A stretch of 64,000 bases of DNA. Origin: Roseiarcus sp036489975. GTDB taxonomy: Bacteria; Pseudomonadota; Alphaproteobacteria; Rhizobiales; Beijerinckiaceae. The stretch lies in the NCBI GenBank assembly GCA_036489975.1, contig DASXES010000110.1, positions 207,619 through 271,618 on the forward strand. Direction: 5' to 3'. Under the pieces are notes generated by a model. It was given only the letters and a program-made list of their open reading frames with translations, ran no database searches and had not been told where the DNA came from. This document shows, piece by piece, positions 8,809-17,503 of the stretch (within the stretch, counting starts at the first letter, position 1; every line of letters starts with the position of its first letter). A program made the position numbers and the translations under genes.

Positions 8809-9183
8809 TTAATGCCAGCCCAACAGCGGGCCGCTGTAACCGGGCCAGGCGACGTCGATCAGCGGCCGGTTCGATTCGGGGAGGGAATATTGGTTTGGCA
8901 GCCGGTCGGTGCCGCGCACGCCGATGAACGTGTGTTGCACCGAGTCGCGCTGCGGCGGCTGCAGTGTGTCGAGAGCATAACCCTGGCGTGAGCCGACGGG
9001 CGCCCATGTGCCGAGCGTGAGCCACGGCTCAACAGCGTGGCGGACTGTGATCTGGCGGCCGGCTTCGCCTGCCGCCCTTTGGTGTTTGGCGCGATGATGA
9101 ACCGTCTGCGCCTCGGCGGTCCACGAAAATGCGAGCGCGACGGCAAGCGCAGCGGCCCCGAAGAGACTGATCGGATGTGTCAT
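8809..9183 (-). CDS. Small secreted protein of unknown function
   Basis: A 124-residue protein with a clear signal peptide (hydrophobic core GAAALAVALAFSWTAEA, cleavage expected after AEA near residue 25). The mature part is rich in His, Pro and Tyr, has no transmembrane segment or recognisable domain, and ends YSGPLLGWH. It lies 52 bases upstream of phzF on the same strand and could head that transcript. I do not recognise the family. Confidence 0.65.
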   Translation of the reverse strand: MTHPISLFGAAALAVALAFSWTAEAQTVHHRAKHQRAAGEAGRQITVRHAVEPWLTLGTWAPVGSRQGYALDTLQPPQRDSVQHTFIGVRGTDRLPNQYSLPESNRPLIDVAWPGYSGPLLGWH

Positions 9184-9262
9184 GACCGCTTCCCGCCTTT
9201 ACGCTCAGCAGCGCTTATTCTAGCGCCTATGTGGGAAAAAAGTAAATGCGCGCACCTGCGGA

Positions 9263-10117
9263 TCAAACCGGCTCTGCGGCAAAAAGTTGCGACGGTAGGG
9301 TCAATTCATCTTGAGCGGCGATCAGGCTCAGTTCGCGCGAGCCTAAGTCCAGAGTGGCCTTGACGACAGCATAAACCGACGAGGCAGCGCGCGACAAAGC
9401 CTCGGGCGTCACATGCGCTTCGAGCCAATGATGAAAGAAGAGCGCGGCAAACAGGTCGCCCGCGCCGTTGACCGCGATCGGCAGATTCGGCGTGCGGAGG
9501 CGCCAAAATCCCGTTTCATCGCCGGCCAGCATGTCCAGGCTGTCGGCGGGGGTGTCAGCGAGCTTGAGCGACTTCGCCACGACGATCCGCGGCCCGCGCT
9601 CGCGCAGGCGCGTGATCGCGCGGCGCGCTGTTTGCAGGTCGCGCGCCTGCTCACCTGTCAGCCATTCGAGTTCGAAGGCGTTCGGCGTCGCGATGGTCGC
9701 CAACGCCAGGGCGCGGTCACGGAAGAATTCGGCGACGCCGGCGGCCACGTAACGCCCGCCCCCGATGTCGCCAATCACCGGATCGCACGCGTAGGCCGCT
9801 TCGCCATTGGCCTGGCGCACACGCTCAAACGCGCGCAGAGCCGCCTCGCCGATCTCCGCCTTGCCGAGATAGCCGGTCAGGATTCCGGCGCATCGGGGTA
9901 GGGCGCCGATGGCCTCCAATCCGCTGACGCAATCGTCAATCATCGCCGCATCGAAGGCGCGACCGCGCCAGCCGGGGTAGCCGGCGTGGCTCGAGAACTG
10001 CACCGTCATCAGCGGCCAGACCTCGCGCCCTAGCCGCTGCAGAGGAAATACGGCCGCCGAATTACCGACATGTCCGTAGACGACATGCGACTGGATGGCG
10101 AGGATGGGCGGAAGCAC
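9263..10117 (-). CDS. pdxY: Pyridoxal kinase PdxY
   Basis: Pyridoxal kinase of the ribokinase superfamily, which phosphorylates pyridoxal in the PLP salvage pathway. The N-terminal ILAIQSHVVYGHVGNSAAVF and VQFSSHAGYPGW are near-diagnostic for PdxY. CDPVIGD, TPNAFELEWLTG and the anion-hole/catalytic segment NGAGDLFAALF complete the fold. The open frame continues upstream without a stop, but the homology begins at a GTG at 10117, giving 284 residues; an AAGGGA about 15 bases upstream is rather distant for an RBS. It lies 32 bases behind the sugar porter gene on the same strand. Confidence 0.92.
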   Translation of the reverse strand: MLPPILAIQSHVVYGHVGNSAAVFPLQRLGREVWPLMTVQFSSHAGYPGWRGRAFDAAMIDDCVSGLEAIGALPRCAGILTGYLGKAEIGEAALRAFERVRQANGEAAYACDPVIGDIGGGRYVAAGVAEFFRDRALALATIATPNAFELEWLTGEQARDLQTARRAITRLRERGPRIVVAKSLKLADTPADSLDMLAGDETGFWRLRTPNLPIAVNGAGDLFAALFFHHWLEAHVTPEALSRAASSVYAVVKATLDLGSRELSLIAAQDELTLPSQLFAAEPV

Positions 10118-10149
10118 GGCCGATGAGACGCGGATTCCCTTGGCGGCGC

Positions 10150-11616
10150 TCAGGGCTGGCTCGCCGCGCCCGACGCCCCGCGCCACGACGCCTCGATTTC
10201 TTCCAGCGAGCGGCCTCGCGTCTCGGGGACGGCGACCACGACCCAGATAAGCCCGATCACGCAGAATGCGGCGAACAGCCAGAACGTGTAGGCCTGCCCG
10301 ATCGCGTGCACCAGCGACAGGAAGAATGCGCTGACGAGGAACGCCGCGCCCCAGTTGACCGCGGTCGCCACCGCAACGGCCCGGCCACGAATCTCGTTTG
10401 GATAGATCTCGTTGATGACGGTCCAGGTGACCGGGCCAGCCGAGAACGCGAACGAGATGATGAAAGCGACGAGCGCGACAAGCGTGATCAGGCCGGCCGA
10501 ACTTCCGAGGCTGCCCTCCGTCCCCGACTGCCAAAACGCGAAGCCGACCACGGCAAGGCTGAGCGCCATGCCGATGAGACCCGCGATCAGGAGCGGGCGC
10601 CGCCCGAGGCCATCGATGAAGGCGATCGCGATGAAGGTCGAGAGCACGTTGACCGCGCCGATCGCCCAGGTGGTGGCTTGGGCTTGCTCGACAGGCGTCG
10701 CATAGCCCGCGGCGGCGAAGATGCTGTTCGAGTAATAGATGATGGCGTTGATGCCGGTGAGCTGCTGCAGGACGGCGAGGCCAACGCCGATCATCAGCGG
10801 CTTTCGCCATCGCCGCGCAAAGACCTCTCCCCAGGACGGCGTTTTGACCTCAGCCCGCAGCGACTTCGCAATCGCCGCGAGTCGCGCCTCGGAATCATGC
10901 TCCGCGCCGAGAGCGACGAGCGTGCGGAGAGCGTCGTCGCGGCGGCCGACCTTGGCGAACCAGCGCGGCGATTCGACAGCGATCAGAACGGCGAGCGCGA
11001 GGAGGGCGCCGGGAACCGCCGCGACCCCGAGCATCGTGCGCCAACCGTCGGGGCCGGCAAGCGCCTGGTTGACGAAATAAGCGACGAAAATGCCGGCGGT
11101 GATCGCGAGCTGATACGACGAGACAAACCGTCCACGCTGTGCGGCCGGGGCGAGCTCCGCTGCATAAAGGGGAGCTGCGACCGCGGCGACGCCAACGCCG
11201 AAGCCAGCCACCAGCCTGCCGAAGACAAGGATCGGCACGTCGGGGGCGAAGGCCTGCACGAGCGCGCCGATGATGAAAAGAGCCGCCGCGGCGAGGAGGG
11301 TGCGCCTTCGGCCAAAAAGATCGGCGAAATAGCCGCCGGCGAGCGACCCGAACATGGCGCCCAGGGTGACCCAGCTGGTGACGATCTCGAGCGCGACGTG
11401 ACCGACGTCGAACGCTTTCTCAATTCCGATGAGCGCGCCGGAAATGACGCCCTGGTCGTAGCCGAAGAGGGCGCCCGCCAACAGAATGACTGCAATAATG
11501 CTGGCGGCGCGGACGAAGGGAAGTTTGTCGGGAATGACGCTCGGAGCCTCGCCGGGCGAAGCGCCGCCGGGACCCGTTGTTGCGCCGCGCCTCCCTATCT
11601 CCGCCATGCCGCCCAT
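10150..11616 (-). CDS. Sugar porter family MFS transporter
   Basis: A 488-residue, 12-helix major facilitator of the sugar porter family (XylE/GalP/AraE/IolT type). Hallmarks: GYDQGVISGALIGI in helix 1, the loop motif DLFGRRRTLL, GRLVAGFGVGVAAVAAPLYA in helix 4, the QLTGINAIIYYS sugar-binding segment in helix 7, and PETRGRSLEEIE near the C-terminus. It probably imports a monosaccharide or polyol by proton symport. It sits between an OprB-type carbohydrate porin (upstream, 38 bases) and pdxY, so outer- and inner-membrane sugar passage are encoded together. A second possible ATG lies at 11607. Confidence 0.93.
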   Translation of the reverse strand: MGGMAEIGRRGATTGPGGASPGEAPSVIPDKLPFVRAASIIAVILLAGALFGYDQGVISGALIGIEKAFDVGHVALEIVTSWVTLGAMFGSLAGGYFADLFGRRRTLLAAAALFIIGALVQAFAPDVPILVFGRLVAGFGVGVAAVAAPLYAAELAPAAQRGRFVSSYQLAITAGIFVAYFVNQALAGPDGWRTMLGVAAVPGALLALAVLIAVESPRWFAKVGRRDDALRTLVALGAEHDSEARLAAIAKSLRAEVKTPSWGEVFARRWRKPLMIGVGLAVLQQLTGINAIIYYSNSIFAAAGYATPVEQAQATTWAIGAVNVLSTFIAIAFIDGLGRRPLLIAGLIGMALSLAVVGFAFWQSGTEGSLGSSAGLITLVALVAFIISFAFSAGPVTWTVINEIYPNEIRGRAVAVATAVNWGAAFLVSAFFLSLVHAIGQAYTFWLFAAFCVIGLIWVVVAVPETRGRSLEEIEASWRGASGAASQP

Positions 11617-11654
11617 CCCCTTTCTGACAAGGTCTTACGCCCTTGAGAGCCGTT

Positions 11655-13196
11655 CTAGAAGAAATCGACTGTCGTTCTCACGCCCAGCACGAAAGCGTTG
11701 CGATTCGACGCGTTCGTATAGCCGCCCGGACAGATCACATATTGCGCGTCGAGCTTTAAGTTCAGCCAGGGCGCCGTCTGCCATCCATACCAGGCTTCCG
11801 TTACGTATTCATTTCGCTGCACGTAGCCGGGGCCGACGCCCAGGGAATCGGCCAGGATCTGCCCATCGGCGATATTCGGATTGACGTGGGTCGTGCCGAC
11901 CGCAATCCCGTATCCATCTCTGGGCCTCCAGGGCCCGAGGCCATATTGCACCAGTCCCCCGAAGATCTGATAGTCCGTCGCGGACGTACGGCGATCCGCG
12001 TAAGAAGCGAGGAGAAAGACGTTCAGGCCGTTATTTTTCTTGTCCGGGTTGTCGGGAGCAAGGGCGAGTTGCTGCTGCAACACGGTGGAGAAGCCGTAGC
12101 GTCCGTGGCCGGGAACGCCCGGCAGCCCCGACACCAGGATCGGCTCTCCATTGATGCTGTTCGCAACATTCGCCGCGCTGTCGCTGCTCCACCAACCTCC
12201 CAATTGGTAGCTTCCCGCGAGGCCATTGAATTTTGGCGTCCAGGCGATTTCGGCGGGAAAAATGGCGCCTTGCGACTCGCCGGGGAAGGCGGGCAACGAA
12301 GCGGGATTGGGCGTCGTGTCTAGATAGGCGGAGTTCGAATCGAAAACGCCGACCTTGGCATAGCCTTCGGATCCGAAATTCACCTTGGCCACGGCGGCCC
12401 ACTGGCTGACTGGCCAGTTGTAGATGTAGTCGCCCACGAGGTTGCCTGCCTGCCCGGGGCAGAAGGTCAGATTGATGAAGTCGCAAGGGTAGCTGAAAAA
12501 CTCGTCGCCGAACGCCATCCGGCCGGCCGTGGTTTCGAGCCGGCCATCGAACCATTTTTGATCCCAGGCCAATTGCTCCAGGCGAAGGATGTTGCCGCGC
12601 CCGTAGACTTCGTTGAGCAATTGCAGCGCCGGGATGCCTGCGTCCGTTGCGGCGTCCCGGCCCCAGCGATTGACCAGGGTCAGCAGGACCGAAGCGCCTT
12701 GGAGACCCAAGCTCTTTTGCAGGTCGAATTGAGCCTGAAGCGCGACTTGCCCGGCTTCCTGGGCTATGCGGCGGTCGCCGCCGGAGAGGTTCATCACCGC
12801 TTCGTCGACGCCGGTGATCGAGACATTGATGCCGAGATCGCTCAGCTTTGAGCGGATGCCCGGCCATTCGCCGAGAAGATGCGGCGTGGTGGCGAAATAG
12901 TCGGACGGCAGCGCCGGCAAAACGGGGAAGGGCGCGGGAGCGCTCACGGAAGCCCCCGAAGCCGATACGGCGGGCGGCGCGCCCTGCGTTTCCTGGGATG
13001 GCGCGGAAGCGTCCGCCGGCGGCAATTCACCAGGGAGCGCCGTTGACCCTGTCAGAAGAATAATCGCCAAGGAAATTGCCAGCCGCGGATCGCTGTAGCG
13101 TCCTTGCAAGAAACGCCGCCGCGCGGGCGCTCCCGGGGCTCGCCCACGGAGCAACTCATGAAGAGCGAGCAACTCATGAAGAGCACGCGTGGCCAT
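11655..13196 (-). CDS. OprB-type carbohydrate porin
   Basis: A 513-residue outer-membrane beta-barrel porin of the OprB (carbohydrate-selective) family. Typical elements are LLGEWPGIRSKLSDLGINVSITGV, LVNRWGRDAATDAGI, ATTAGRMAFGDEFF, and the C-terminus ending in aromatic phenylalanine (VDFF) as required for barrel insertion. A hydrophobic signal core (LAISLAIILLTGSTA) starts about residue 40, so the true start may be further in, for example at the TTG of the FLQGRY segment. The first codons contain an exact 18-base tandem duplication giving the repeat LHELLALHELL. A Pro/Ala-rich linker separates signal and barrel. First gene of the porin-MFS-pdxY group. Confidence 0.9.
   Translation of the reverse strand: MATRALHELLALHELLRGRAPGAPARRRFLQGRYSDPRLAISLAIILLTGSTALPGELPPADASAPSQETQGAPPAVSASGASVSAPAPFPVLPALPSDYFATTPHLLGEWPGIRSKLSDLGINVSITGVDEAVMNLSGGDRRIAQEAGQVALQAQFDLQKSLGLQGASVLLTLVNRWGRDAATDAGIPALQLLNEVYGRGNILRLEQLAWDQKWFDGRLETTAGRMAFGDEFFSYPCDFINLTFCPGQAGNLVGDYIYNWPVSQWAAVAKVNFGSEGYAKVGVFDSNSAYLDTTPNPASLPAFPGESQGAIFPAEIAWTPKFNGLAGSYQLGGWWSSDSAANVANSINGEPILVSGLPGVPGHGRYGFSTVLQQQLALAPDNPDKKNNGLNVFLLASYADRRTSATDYQIFGGLVQYGLGPWRPRDGYGIAVGTTHVNPNIADGQILADSLGVGPGYVQRNEYVTEAWYGWQTAPWLNLKLDAQYVICPGGYTNASNRNAFVLGVRTTVDFF
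13149..13184. repeat. Exact 18-base tandem duplication
   Basis: GAGCAACTCATGAAGAGC occurs twice head to tail (13149-13166 and 13167-13184) near the annotated start of the porin gene. The unit is a multiple of three and so keeps frame. It is a recent duplication, judging by the absence of differences between the copies. Confidence 0.95.
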
Positions 13197-13492
13197 GGCG
13201 GACTCCTAGGCGCGGAGGAGTGTTGCACGCGCTTTCCGTGCTGGGGGTGAGCCGTCTTCCGTCACCCGAATCGCGTGAGCGTTTGATGGAGGGCACATTC
13301 GCGCGGGCGCCGGTGCAAAGCAAGCTGGCGCCGAAAGTGACATGATCGGACGCCAGCCGCCTCCCGGGCGGTGACCGGCGCGAGTTTTGACCTGGCGAGC
13401 CGACCGGCCGCTTGAGCCTCAAGGACAAGCCTGAGACAATACCTTGAGAGATTCAGCCCAAGACCCGAAAGCAAGCCTCGAAAGGATGCCGC
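13197..13492. other. Divergent intergenic region between oprB and ade
   Basis: 296 bases between divergently transcribed genes. It must hold promoters for both, but I see no clear -35/-10 pair or operator. The short frames in it are not credible genes. Confidence 0.4.
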
Positions 13493-15202
13493 ATGAGCGA
13501 CGCCATCGCCTTTCTCAAGCGCGCCATCGAGCAGGGGCAGGGGCTTGCTGAAGCCGATGTGGTGCTGAAGGGCGGGCGGATTTTCGATCTCGTCAGCGGC
13601 GAACTCGTTCCAAGCGATGTGGCGATCTGCAACGACCGCATCGTCGGAACGATGGGCGAATATAGCGGCGCGCGCGAGATCGACGTCCGCGGCAAGATCG
13701 TGGTTCCGGGATTCATCGACACGCATTGCCACGTCGAATCCTCGCTTCTGACCCCGCTCGAATTCGACCGCTGCGTCCTTGCCCATGGCGTGACCACGTC
13801 AATCTGCGATCCCCACGAGATCGCCAACGTGCTGGGCCTGACTGGCCTCAGCTATTTCCTCGACGCGTCGATGCTGACCGCGATGGACTTGCGCGTGCAG
13901 CTCTCGAGCTGCGTTCCGGCGACGGCGCTGGAGACTTCCGGCGCCCGGCTCGAGGCCGATGATCTTCTGCCGCTCGCCGATCACCCCAAGGTGCTGGGGC
14001 TGGCGGAGTTCATGAACTTTCCCGGCGTTCTCGCGCGCGATCCGTCATGCCTCGCCAAGCTCGCGGCGTTCCAGACCCGGCCGATAGACGGGCACAGCCC
14101 GCTGCTCAGCGGCGCCGCGCTCAACGGTTATTTGAGCGCCGGCCCGCGCACCGACCACGAGGTCACCAACGTTGCGGAAGCGAAGGAGAAGCTCGCCAAG
14201 GGCATGCAACTGCTCATTCGCGAAGGTTCGGTGAGCAAGGACCTGCATGCGCTCGCGCCCATGATCACCGAGCGCAACTCGCCGTTCATCGCCTTCTGCA
14301 CCGACGACCGCAATCCGCTCGACATCGCGGAGGAGGGACATCTCGACTTCGTCATCCGGACGGCGATCAAGCTTGGCGCGCCGCCGCTCGCCGCTTATCG
14401 CGCCGCGAGCATTTCCGGGGCGCGCATCTTCGGCATGCGCGACCGTGGCCTGGTCGCGCCCGGCTGGCGCGCCGATCTCGTCGTGGTCGACGACCTCGAG
14501 CACTGCGCCGTCTCTTTTGTGATGGCGCGCGGGCGCGTTGTTGACGAAGCTCTGTTCGCCGCGCGCGCTTCAATCGCGCCGGTCGGGCGCGCGAGCGTCA
14601 AGGCGCGCCGCGTCGAACCGGCCGATTTTGTCGCAAGAGGGCAGGGGCCATCGACCCAGGCGATCGGCGTCGTTCCGGGCAAGATCATCACCGGGCGCGT
14701 TCCGGTGACGCTGCCGTTCAGAAACGGCGAGCGCGGCGTCGATCTAAGCCAGGACGTCGTCAAGGTCTCCGTGGTCGAGCGCCACGGCGTCAACGGCAAT
14801 CACGCGACCGCTTTCGTGCACGGCTTCGGCATGAAGCGCGGGGCGATCGCCTCGTCGGTCGGGCATGACAGCCACAATCTCTGCGTCGTCGGCGTGGACG
14901 AAGCCGACATGGCGGCGGCGGTCAACCGCCTGCGCGAGACCGAGGGCGGATTTGCGGTGGCGCGCGACGGCAAGGTCGTCGCCGAGCTGCCGCTGCCTGT
15001 CGCGGGCCTGATGAGCCTCAAAACCTTCGAAGAGGTGCGCGAGGCGCTGATTCCGCTGCGCGCGGCGGCCAAAGGTTTGGGCGTGACGTTATCCGAGCCC
15101 TTCCTTCAGGTCGCCTTCCTGCCCCTGCCGGTGATTCCGCATCTCAAGATTACCGACATGGGGTTGGTCGATGTCGACAGGTTCGAATTCGTGCGGGACT
15201 GA
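13493..15202 (+). CDS. ade: Adenine deaminase
   Basis: A 569-residue amidohydrolase-superfamily adenine deaminase (bacterial Ade type), converting adenine to hypoxanthine in purine salvage. The order of segments fits: ADVVLKGGRIFDLVSGE, then the metal-binding PGFIDTHCHVESSLL (about 71-85), HGVTTSICDPHEIANVLG, FMNFPGVL, GHSPLLSGAALNGYL, and FIAFCTDDRNP. The C-terminal Ade domain follows, with HGVNGNHATAFVHGFGMKRG and SVGHDSHNLCVVG. A weak RBS (AAAGG) precedes the ATG. No other purine genes are adjacent. Confidence 0.95.
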   Translation: MSDAIAFLKRAIEQGQGLAEADVVLKGGRIFDLVSGELVPSDVAICNDRIVGTMGEYSGAREIDVRGKIVVPGFIDTHCHVESSLLTPLEFDRCVLAHGVTTSICDPHEIANVLGLTGLSYFLDASMLTAMDLRVQLSSCVPATALETSGARLEADDLLPLADHPKVLGLAEFMNFPGVLARDPSCLAKLAAFQTRPIDGHSPLLSGAALNGYLSAGPRTDHEVTNVAEAKEKLAKGMQLLIREGSVSKDLHALAPMITERNSPFIAFCTDDRNPLDIAEEGHLDFVIRTAIKLGAPPLAAYRAASISGARIFGMRDRGLVAPGWRADLVVVDDLEHCAVSFVMARGRVVDEALFAARASIAPVGRASVKARRVEPADFVARGQGPSTQAIGVVPGKIITGRVPVTLPFRNGERGVDLSQDVVKVSVVERHGVNGNHATAFVHGFGMKRGAIASSVGHDSHNLCVVGVDEADMAAAVNRLRETEGGFAVARDGKVVAELPLPVAGLMSLKTFEEVREALIPLRAAAKGLGVTLSEPFLQVAFLPLPVIPHLKITDMGLVDVDRFEFVRD

Positions 15203-15362
15203 GGGCAAGCGCGGGGTCGTGGCGAGATTATTGATCGGAAGACCTGCCCTCCCGGAAAGAAGGGCGCCCTGTCTGATTTCGAATCACCCTTCGCGTTTTT
15301 GCGCTCCGCCAGGGCGACTTTGTGCGCGCTTATCGCCACCGATCGCGAACACGAGATGCGAC

Positions 15363-15391
15363 TTGTAAACCGTCGGCCGACACCATACATT
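15363..15391 (+). promoter_or_regulatory. Probable higBA promoter
   Basis: TTGTAA (15363-15368), a 17-base spacer, and TACATT (15386-15391). Transcription would begin about 6-8 bases later, which is at or next to the toxin ATG at 15397. This implies a leaderless or nearly leaderless mRNA; no Shine-Dalgarno sequence is visible before the ATG. Confidence 0.45.
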
Positions 15392-15396
15392 GTGGA

Positions 15397-15675
15397 ATGA
15401 TCAAGCGGTTTCGTCACAAGGGACTCGAAGCCCTGTTTCGGACCGGCAGCGCGAAAGGCGTCAATGCTCAACTGGCCCCAAAACTACGGCGAGCTTTGCT
15501 GCGTCTAAATGACGGACCGCTCCCCGAGGCGATGGCGTTGCCGGGTTTTCGGTTTCACTCGCTCAAGGGCGACCGTGACGGGGTGTGGTCAGTATGGATA
15601 ACCGGCAACGACCGTCTGACATTTGAGATTGACGGGGAAGACGCGATCAACGTGGATCTCGAAGACTATCGCTAA
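15397..15675 (+). CDS. higB: HigB-type (RelE superfamily) toxin
   Basis: A 92-residue RelE/HigB mRNA interferase of a type II toxin-antitoxin system, which cleaves mRNA at the ribosome. Family landmarks: MIKRFRHKGLEALF at the start, KLRRALLRLNDG, and the core GFRFHSLKGDRDGVWSVWI followed by RLTFEID and DAINVDLEDYR at the end. A longer frame from 15322 adds residues outside the family. It is followed after 16 bases by a HigA-type antitoxin, the toxin-first order characteristic of higBA. The cassette sits between ade and a DUF423 gene with no other mobile genes. Confidence 0.92.
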   Translation: MIKRFRHKGLEALFRTGSAKGVNAQLAPKLRRALLRLNDGPLPEAMALPGFRFHSLKGDRDGVWSVWITGNDRLTFEIDGEDAINVDLEDYR

Positions 15676-15691
15676 TGGATTCAGTTACCGC

Positions 15692-15991
15692 ATGGAAATG
15701 TTCAACCCTCCGCATCCTGGAGAAATCCTTCGCGAGGAATGCCTAAAGCCTCTCCACTTGACGGTGACAGCCGCGGCTAAGGGGCTTGGCGTCTCGCGGG
15801 GGTCGCTGTCGGAACTTTTGAACGGCCACAACGGCATTTCCGCTGACATGGCGATACGCCTCGAGAAGGCGGGATTTGGCTCCGCTGAATCCTGGCTGCG
15901 CAATCAATTGTCTCACGATCTTTGGCAGGCGCGCCGTCGCGCCAGGGCGATCAAAGTGACGCGATTTTCGGCTCCGCGAGCGGCTGAGTAG
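15692..15991 (+). CDS. higA: HigA-type antitoxin
   Basis: A 99-residue helix-turn-helix antitoxin of the HigA/XRE family, which neutralises HigB and autoregulates the operon. MFNPPHPGEILREECLKPL is the classic HigA opening. The HTH follows as VTAAAKGLGVSRGSLSELLNG, then ISADMAIRLEKAGFGSAESWL. The basic C-terminal tail is short. ATGs at 15692 and 15698 are both possible. It is cotranscribed with higB. Confidence 0.92.
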   Translation: MEMFNPPHPGEILREECLKPLHLTVTAAAKGLGVSRGSLSELLNGHNGISADMAIRLEKAGFGSAESWLRNQLSHDLWQARRRARAIKVTRFSAPRAAE

Positions 15992-16021
15992 ACAAAAGCG
16001 CTCGACCGCCGCCGCGGATGG

Positions 16022-16044
16022 CAAGCGCGCCTTCGCCGCGCTTG
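16022..16044. terminator. Hairpin between higA and convergent DUF423 gene
   Basis: Arms CAAGCGCG (16022-16029) and CGCGCTTG (16037-16044) with a 7-base loop, between convergent genes. There is no T-run on either side, so its role as a terminator is uncertain. Confidence 0.3.
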
Positions 16045-16077
16045 AGGTCAGCTCGCATGACATCCCCCTAGCAATCG

Positions 16078-16455
16078 TTACGCCTGCCCGCGGCTCGCGA
16101 TCGCAAAAACCACCGCCAGCGCCACCCAGGCGAGGATCATGGTCGTGCCGCCGATCGGAGCGGCGAAGGCAAAAGCGCGCGCGCCCGTGAAGACATGGAT
16201 CGCGAGCTCGGCGGAAAACATAATCGCCCCCGCCTCCATGATGAAACCGACGATTAGAAGGGCGCGCGCCGAGGCGCCCCCGATTCGGGCATGGGCGGCG
16301 ATCGCCAGCGCGGCGCAGGCGTGCAGGATGAGAAACAGAGCCCCCCTCTCGGCGAGTTCGCCGCCGTTCGCGTGGACCCCCGCCGCCGCCAGCGCCACGC
16401 CAGCTGCGCCCATGAGCGCGGCGACGCTGGCGAGAATGAGGGGGGCGCGGGTCAT
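16078..16455 (-). CDS. DUF423 family membrane protein
   Basis: A 125-residue protein with four transmembrane helices and the DUF423 (YgdD-like) layout. It has a first helix with SVAALMGAAGVALAAAGVHA, a central FLILHACAALAIA, and the conserved C-terminal APIGGTTMILAWVALA. The start at 16455 removes a 40-residue non-homologous leader of the longer frame that begins at 16575. The family has no established function. It is divergent from the GNAT gene, whose likely start is 133 bases away. Confidence 0.85.
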   Translation of the reverse strand: MTRAPLILASVAALMGAAGVALAAAGVHANGGELAERGALFLILHACAALAIAAHARIGGASARALLIVGFIMEAGAIMFSAELAIHVFTGARAFAFAAPIGGTTMILAWVALAVVFAIASRGQA

Positions 16456-16588
16456 GCTCTGCTCCAGCCGGCGAAGTCGCTTCGGCTCAGCAAAGCAGGC
16501 CATGGGGCGGGCGCTTGTCAAGCTGGCCGTCGCCGCCGATCCTGTCGGCCTCGCGCTTCCTGTCGCGAGCAACAACGGGAGGACGGCA

Positions 16589-17041
16589 TTGGCGGATTTC
16601 AGGGTGCGGGGGATTGAGCGCGCGGATCGCGCGCAATGGACGCCGCTGTGGCGGGCCTATCTCGATTTTTATCGCGCTAAGTGGAGCGACGAGGTGGCCG
16701 AGGCGACCTTCGCGCGGATTTTCGATCCGCTCGAACCGGTGCATGCCGTTGTCGCCGATCGCGGCGGCGAGCTCATAGCCCTTGCGCACTATCTGTTTCA
16801 GCGCAGCACGTGGCTCATCAATTCGCAATGCTATCTGCAGGACCTCTATGTCAGCGAGGCGGCGAGGAGCAGCGGGGTGGGTCGCGCGCTGATCGCGGCT
16901 GTGGTCGAGGCCGCCAGGCAAGCGGGTGCGGCGCGCGTATATTGGCACACGCATGAGACAAACGCCGTCGCGCGAAGACTTTACGACGCGGTCGCTGTGA
17001 ACACAGGCTTCATCCAGTATCGCATCGATCCTCTGGACTGA
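16589..17041 (+). CDS. GNAT family N-acetyltransferase
   Basis: A 150-residue GCN5-related acetyltransferase. The acetyl-CoA binding motif A is clear (LYVSEAARSSGVGRALIAAV, about 88-107), followed by the motif B region with ARVYWHTHETNAVARRLYDAV. The start at the TTG at 16589 is chosen because GGGAGG at 16578-16583 is well placed before it and the size then fits the family. The frame is also open from an ATG at 16502. Substrate unknown; the closest flavour is small-molecule or antibiotic-type GNATs. It stands alone. Confidence 0.88.
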   Translation: MADFRVRGIERADRAQWTPLWRAYLDFYRAKWSDEVAEATFARIFDPLEPVHAVVADRGGELIALAHYLFQRSTWLINSQCYLQDLYVSEAARSSGVGRALIAAVVEAARQAGAARVYWHTHETNAVARRLYDAVAVNTGFIQYRIDPLD

Positions 17042-17134
17042 CGCTGGGCCGTGAGACTTGCCGCAGTGCAAAACTTGCCTCATGTTGCGCGGCCCGGAAG
17101 CCTTTGATGGGCGACGGGTCAGCAGGGGGTCTCA

Positions 17135-17503
17135 ATGGTGTCGCGACGTCTCGCCAGGCGGTCTCTGGCCATCGCCAGGGCCAACGCGCAAGCGGGCGCC
17201 GACGCTGCGCTCACCATTGCCGCTCGCACGCAAAATCTCCTCGCGCCAGGTGGCCGCGAATCGGACAAAGCGCGTGAGGCGCGGCTCATGGTGCAGGAGA
17301 AGGTCGACGCGGCGATCGAAGGCGCTTTCGCTGCTCAGGCGGCCTGGGGCGCGTTCTTCATCAAGGCCGCATTCGGGGGTGTGCGAACGCCTAACGATGT
17401 TTCGGCGGGTCTCACCGCCATCGCCGAGGCCGCCGCCGGGCCCGCGCGGCGCAAAGTGCGCGCCAATGCGCGCCGGCTGACCGGAGCCAGGGCGTGGCCT
17501 TGA
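17135..17503 (+). CDS. Uncharacterised Ala-rich helical protein
   Basis: A 122-residue basic, alanine-rich and probably all-helical protein. There is no signal peptide or membrane segment. The middle (VDAAIEGAFAAQAAWGAFFI) is amphipathic in the manner of granule-associated phasin-like proteins, but I do not see a diagnostic motif, so this resemblance is only suggestive. Its stop codon lies in the first unit of a 17-base tandem repeat that separates it from dedA 69 bases later. Confidence 0.6.
   Translation: MVSRRLARRSLAIARANAQAGADAALTIAARTQNLLAPGGRESDKAREARLMVQEKVDAAIEGAFAAQAAWGAFFIKAAFGGVRTPNDVSAGLTAIAEAAAGPARRKVRANARRLTGARAWP

Noticed and set aside
15397..15991. Defence island around higBA
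   Set aside because: Only the toxin-antitoxin pair is present; the flanks are ade and a DUF423 gene, with no other defence genes.
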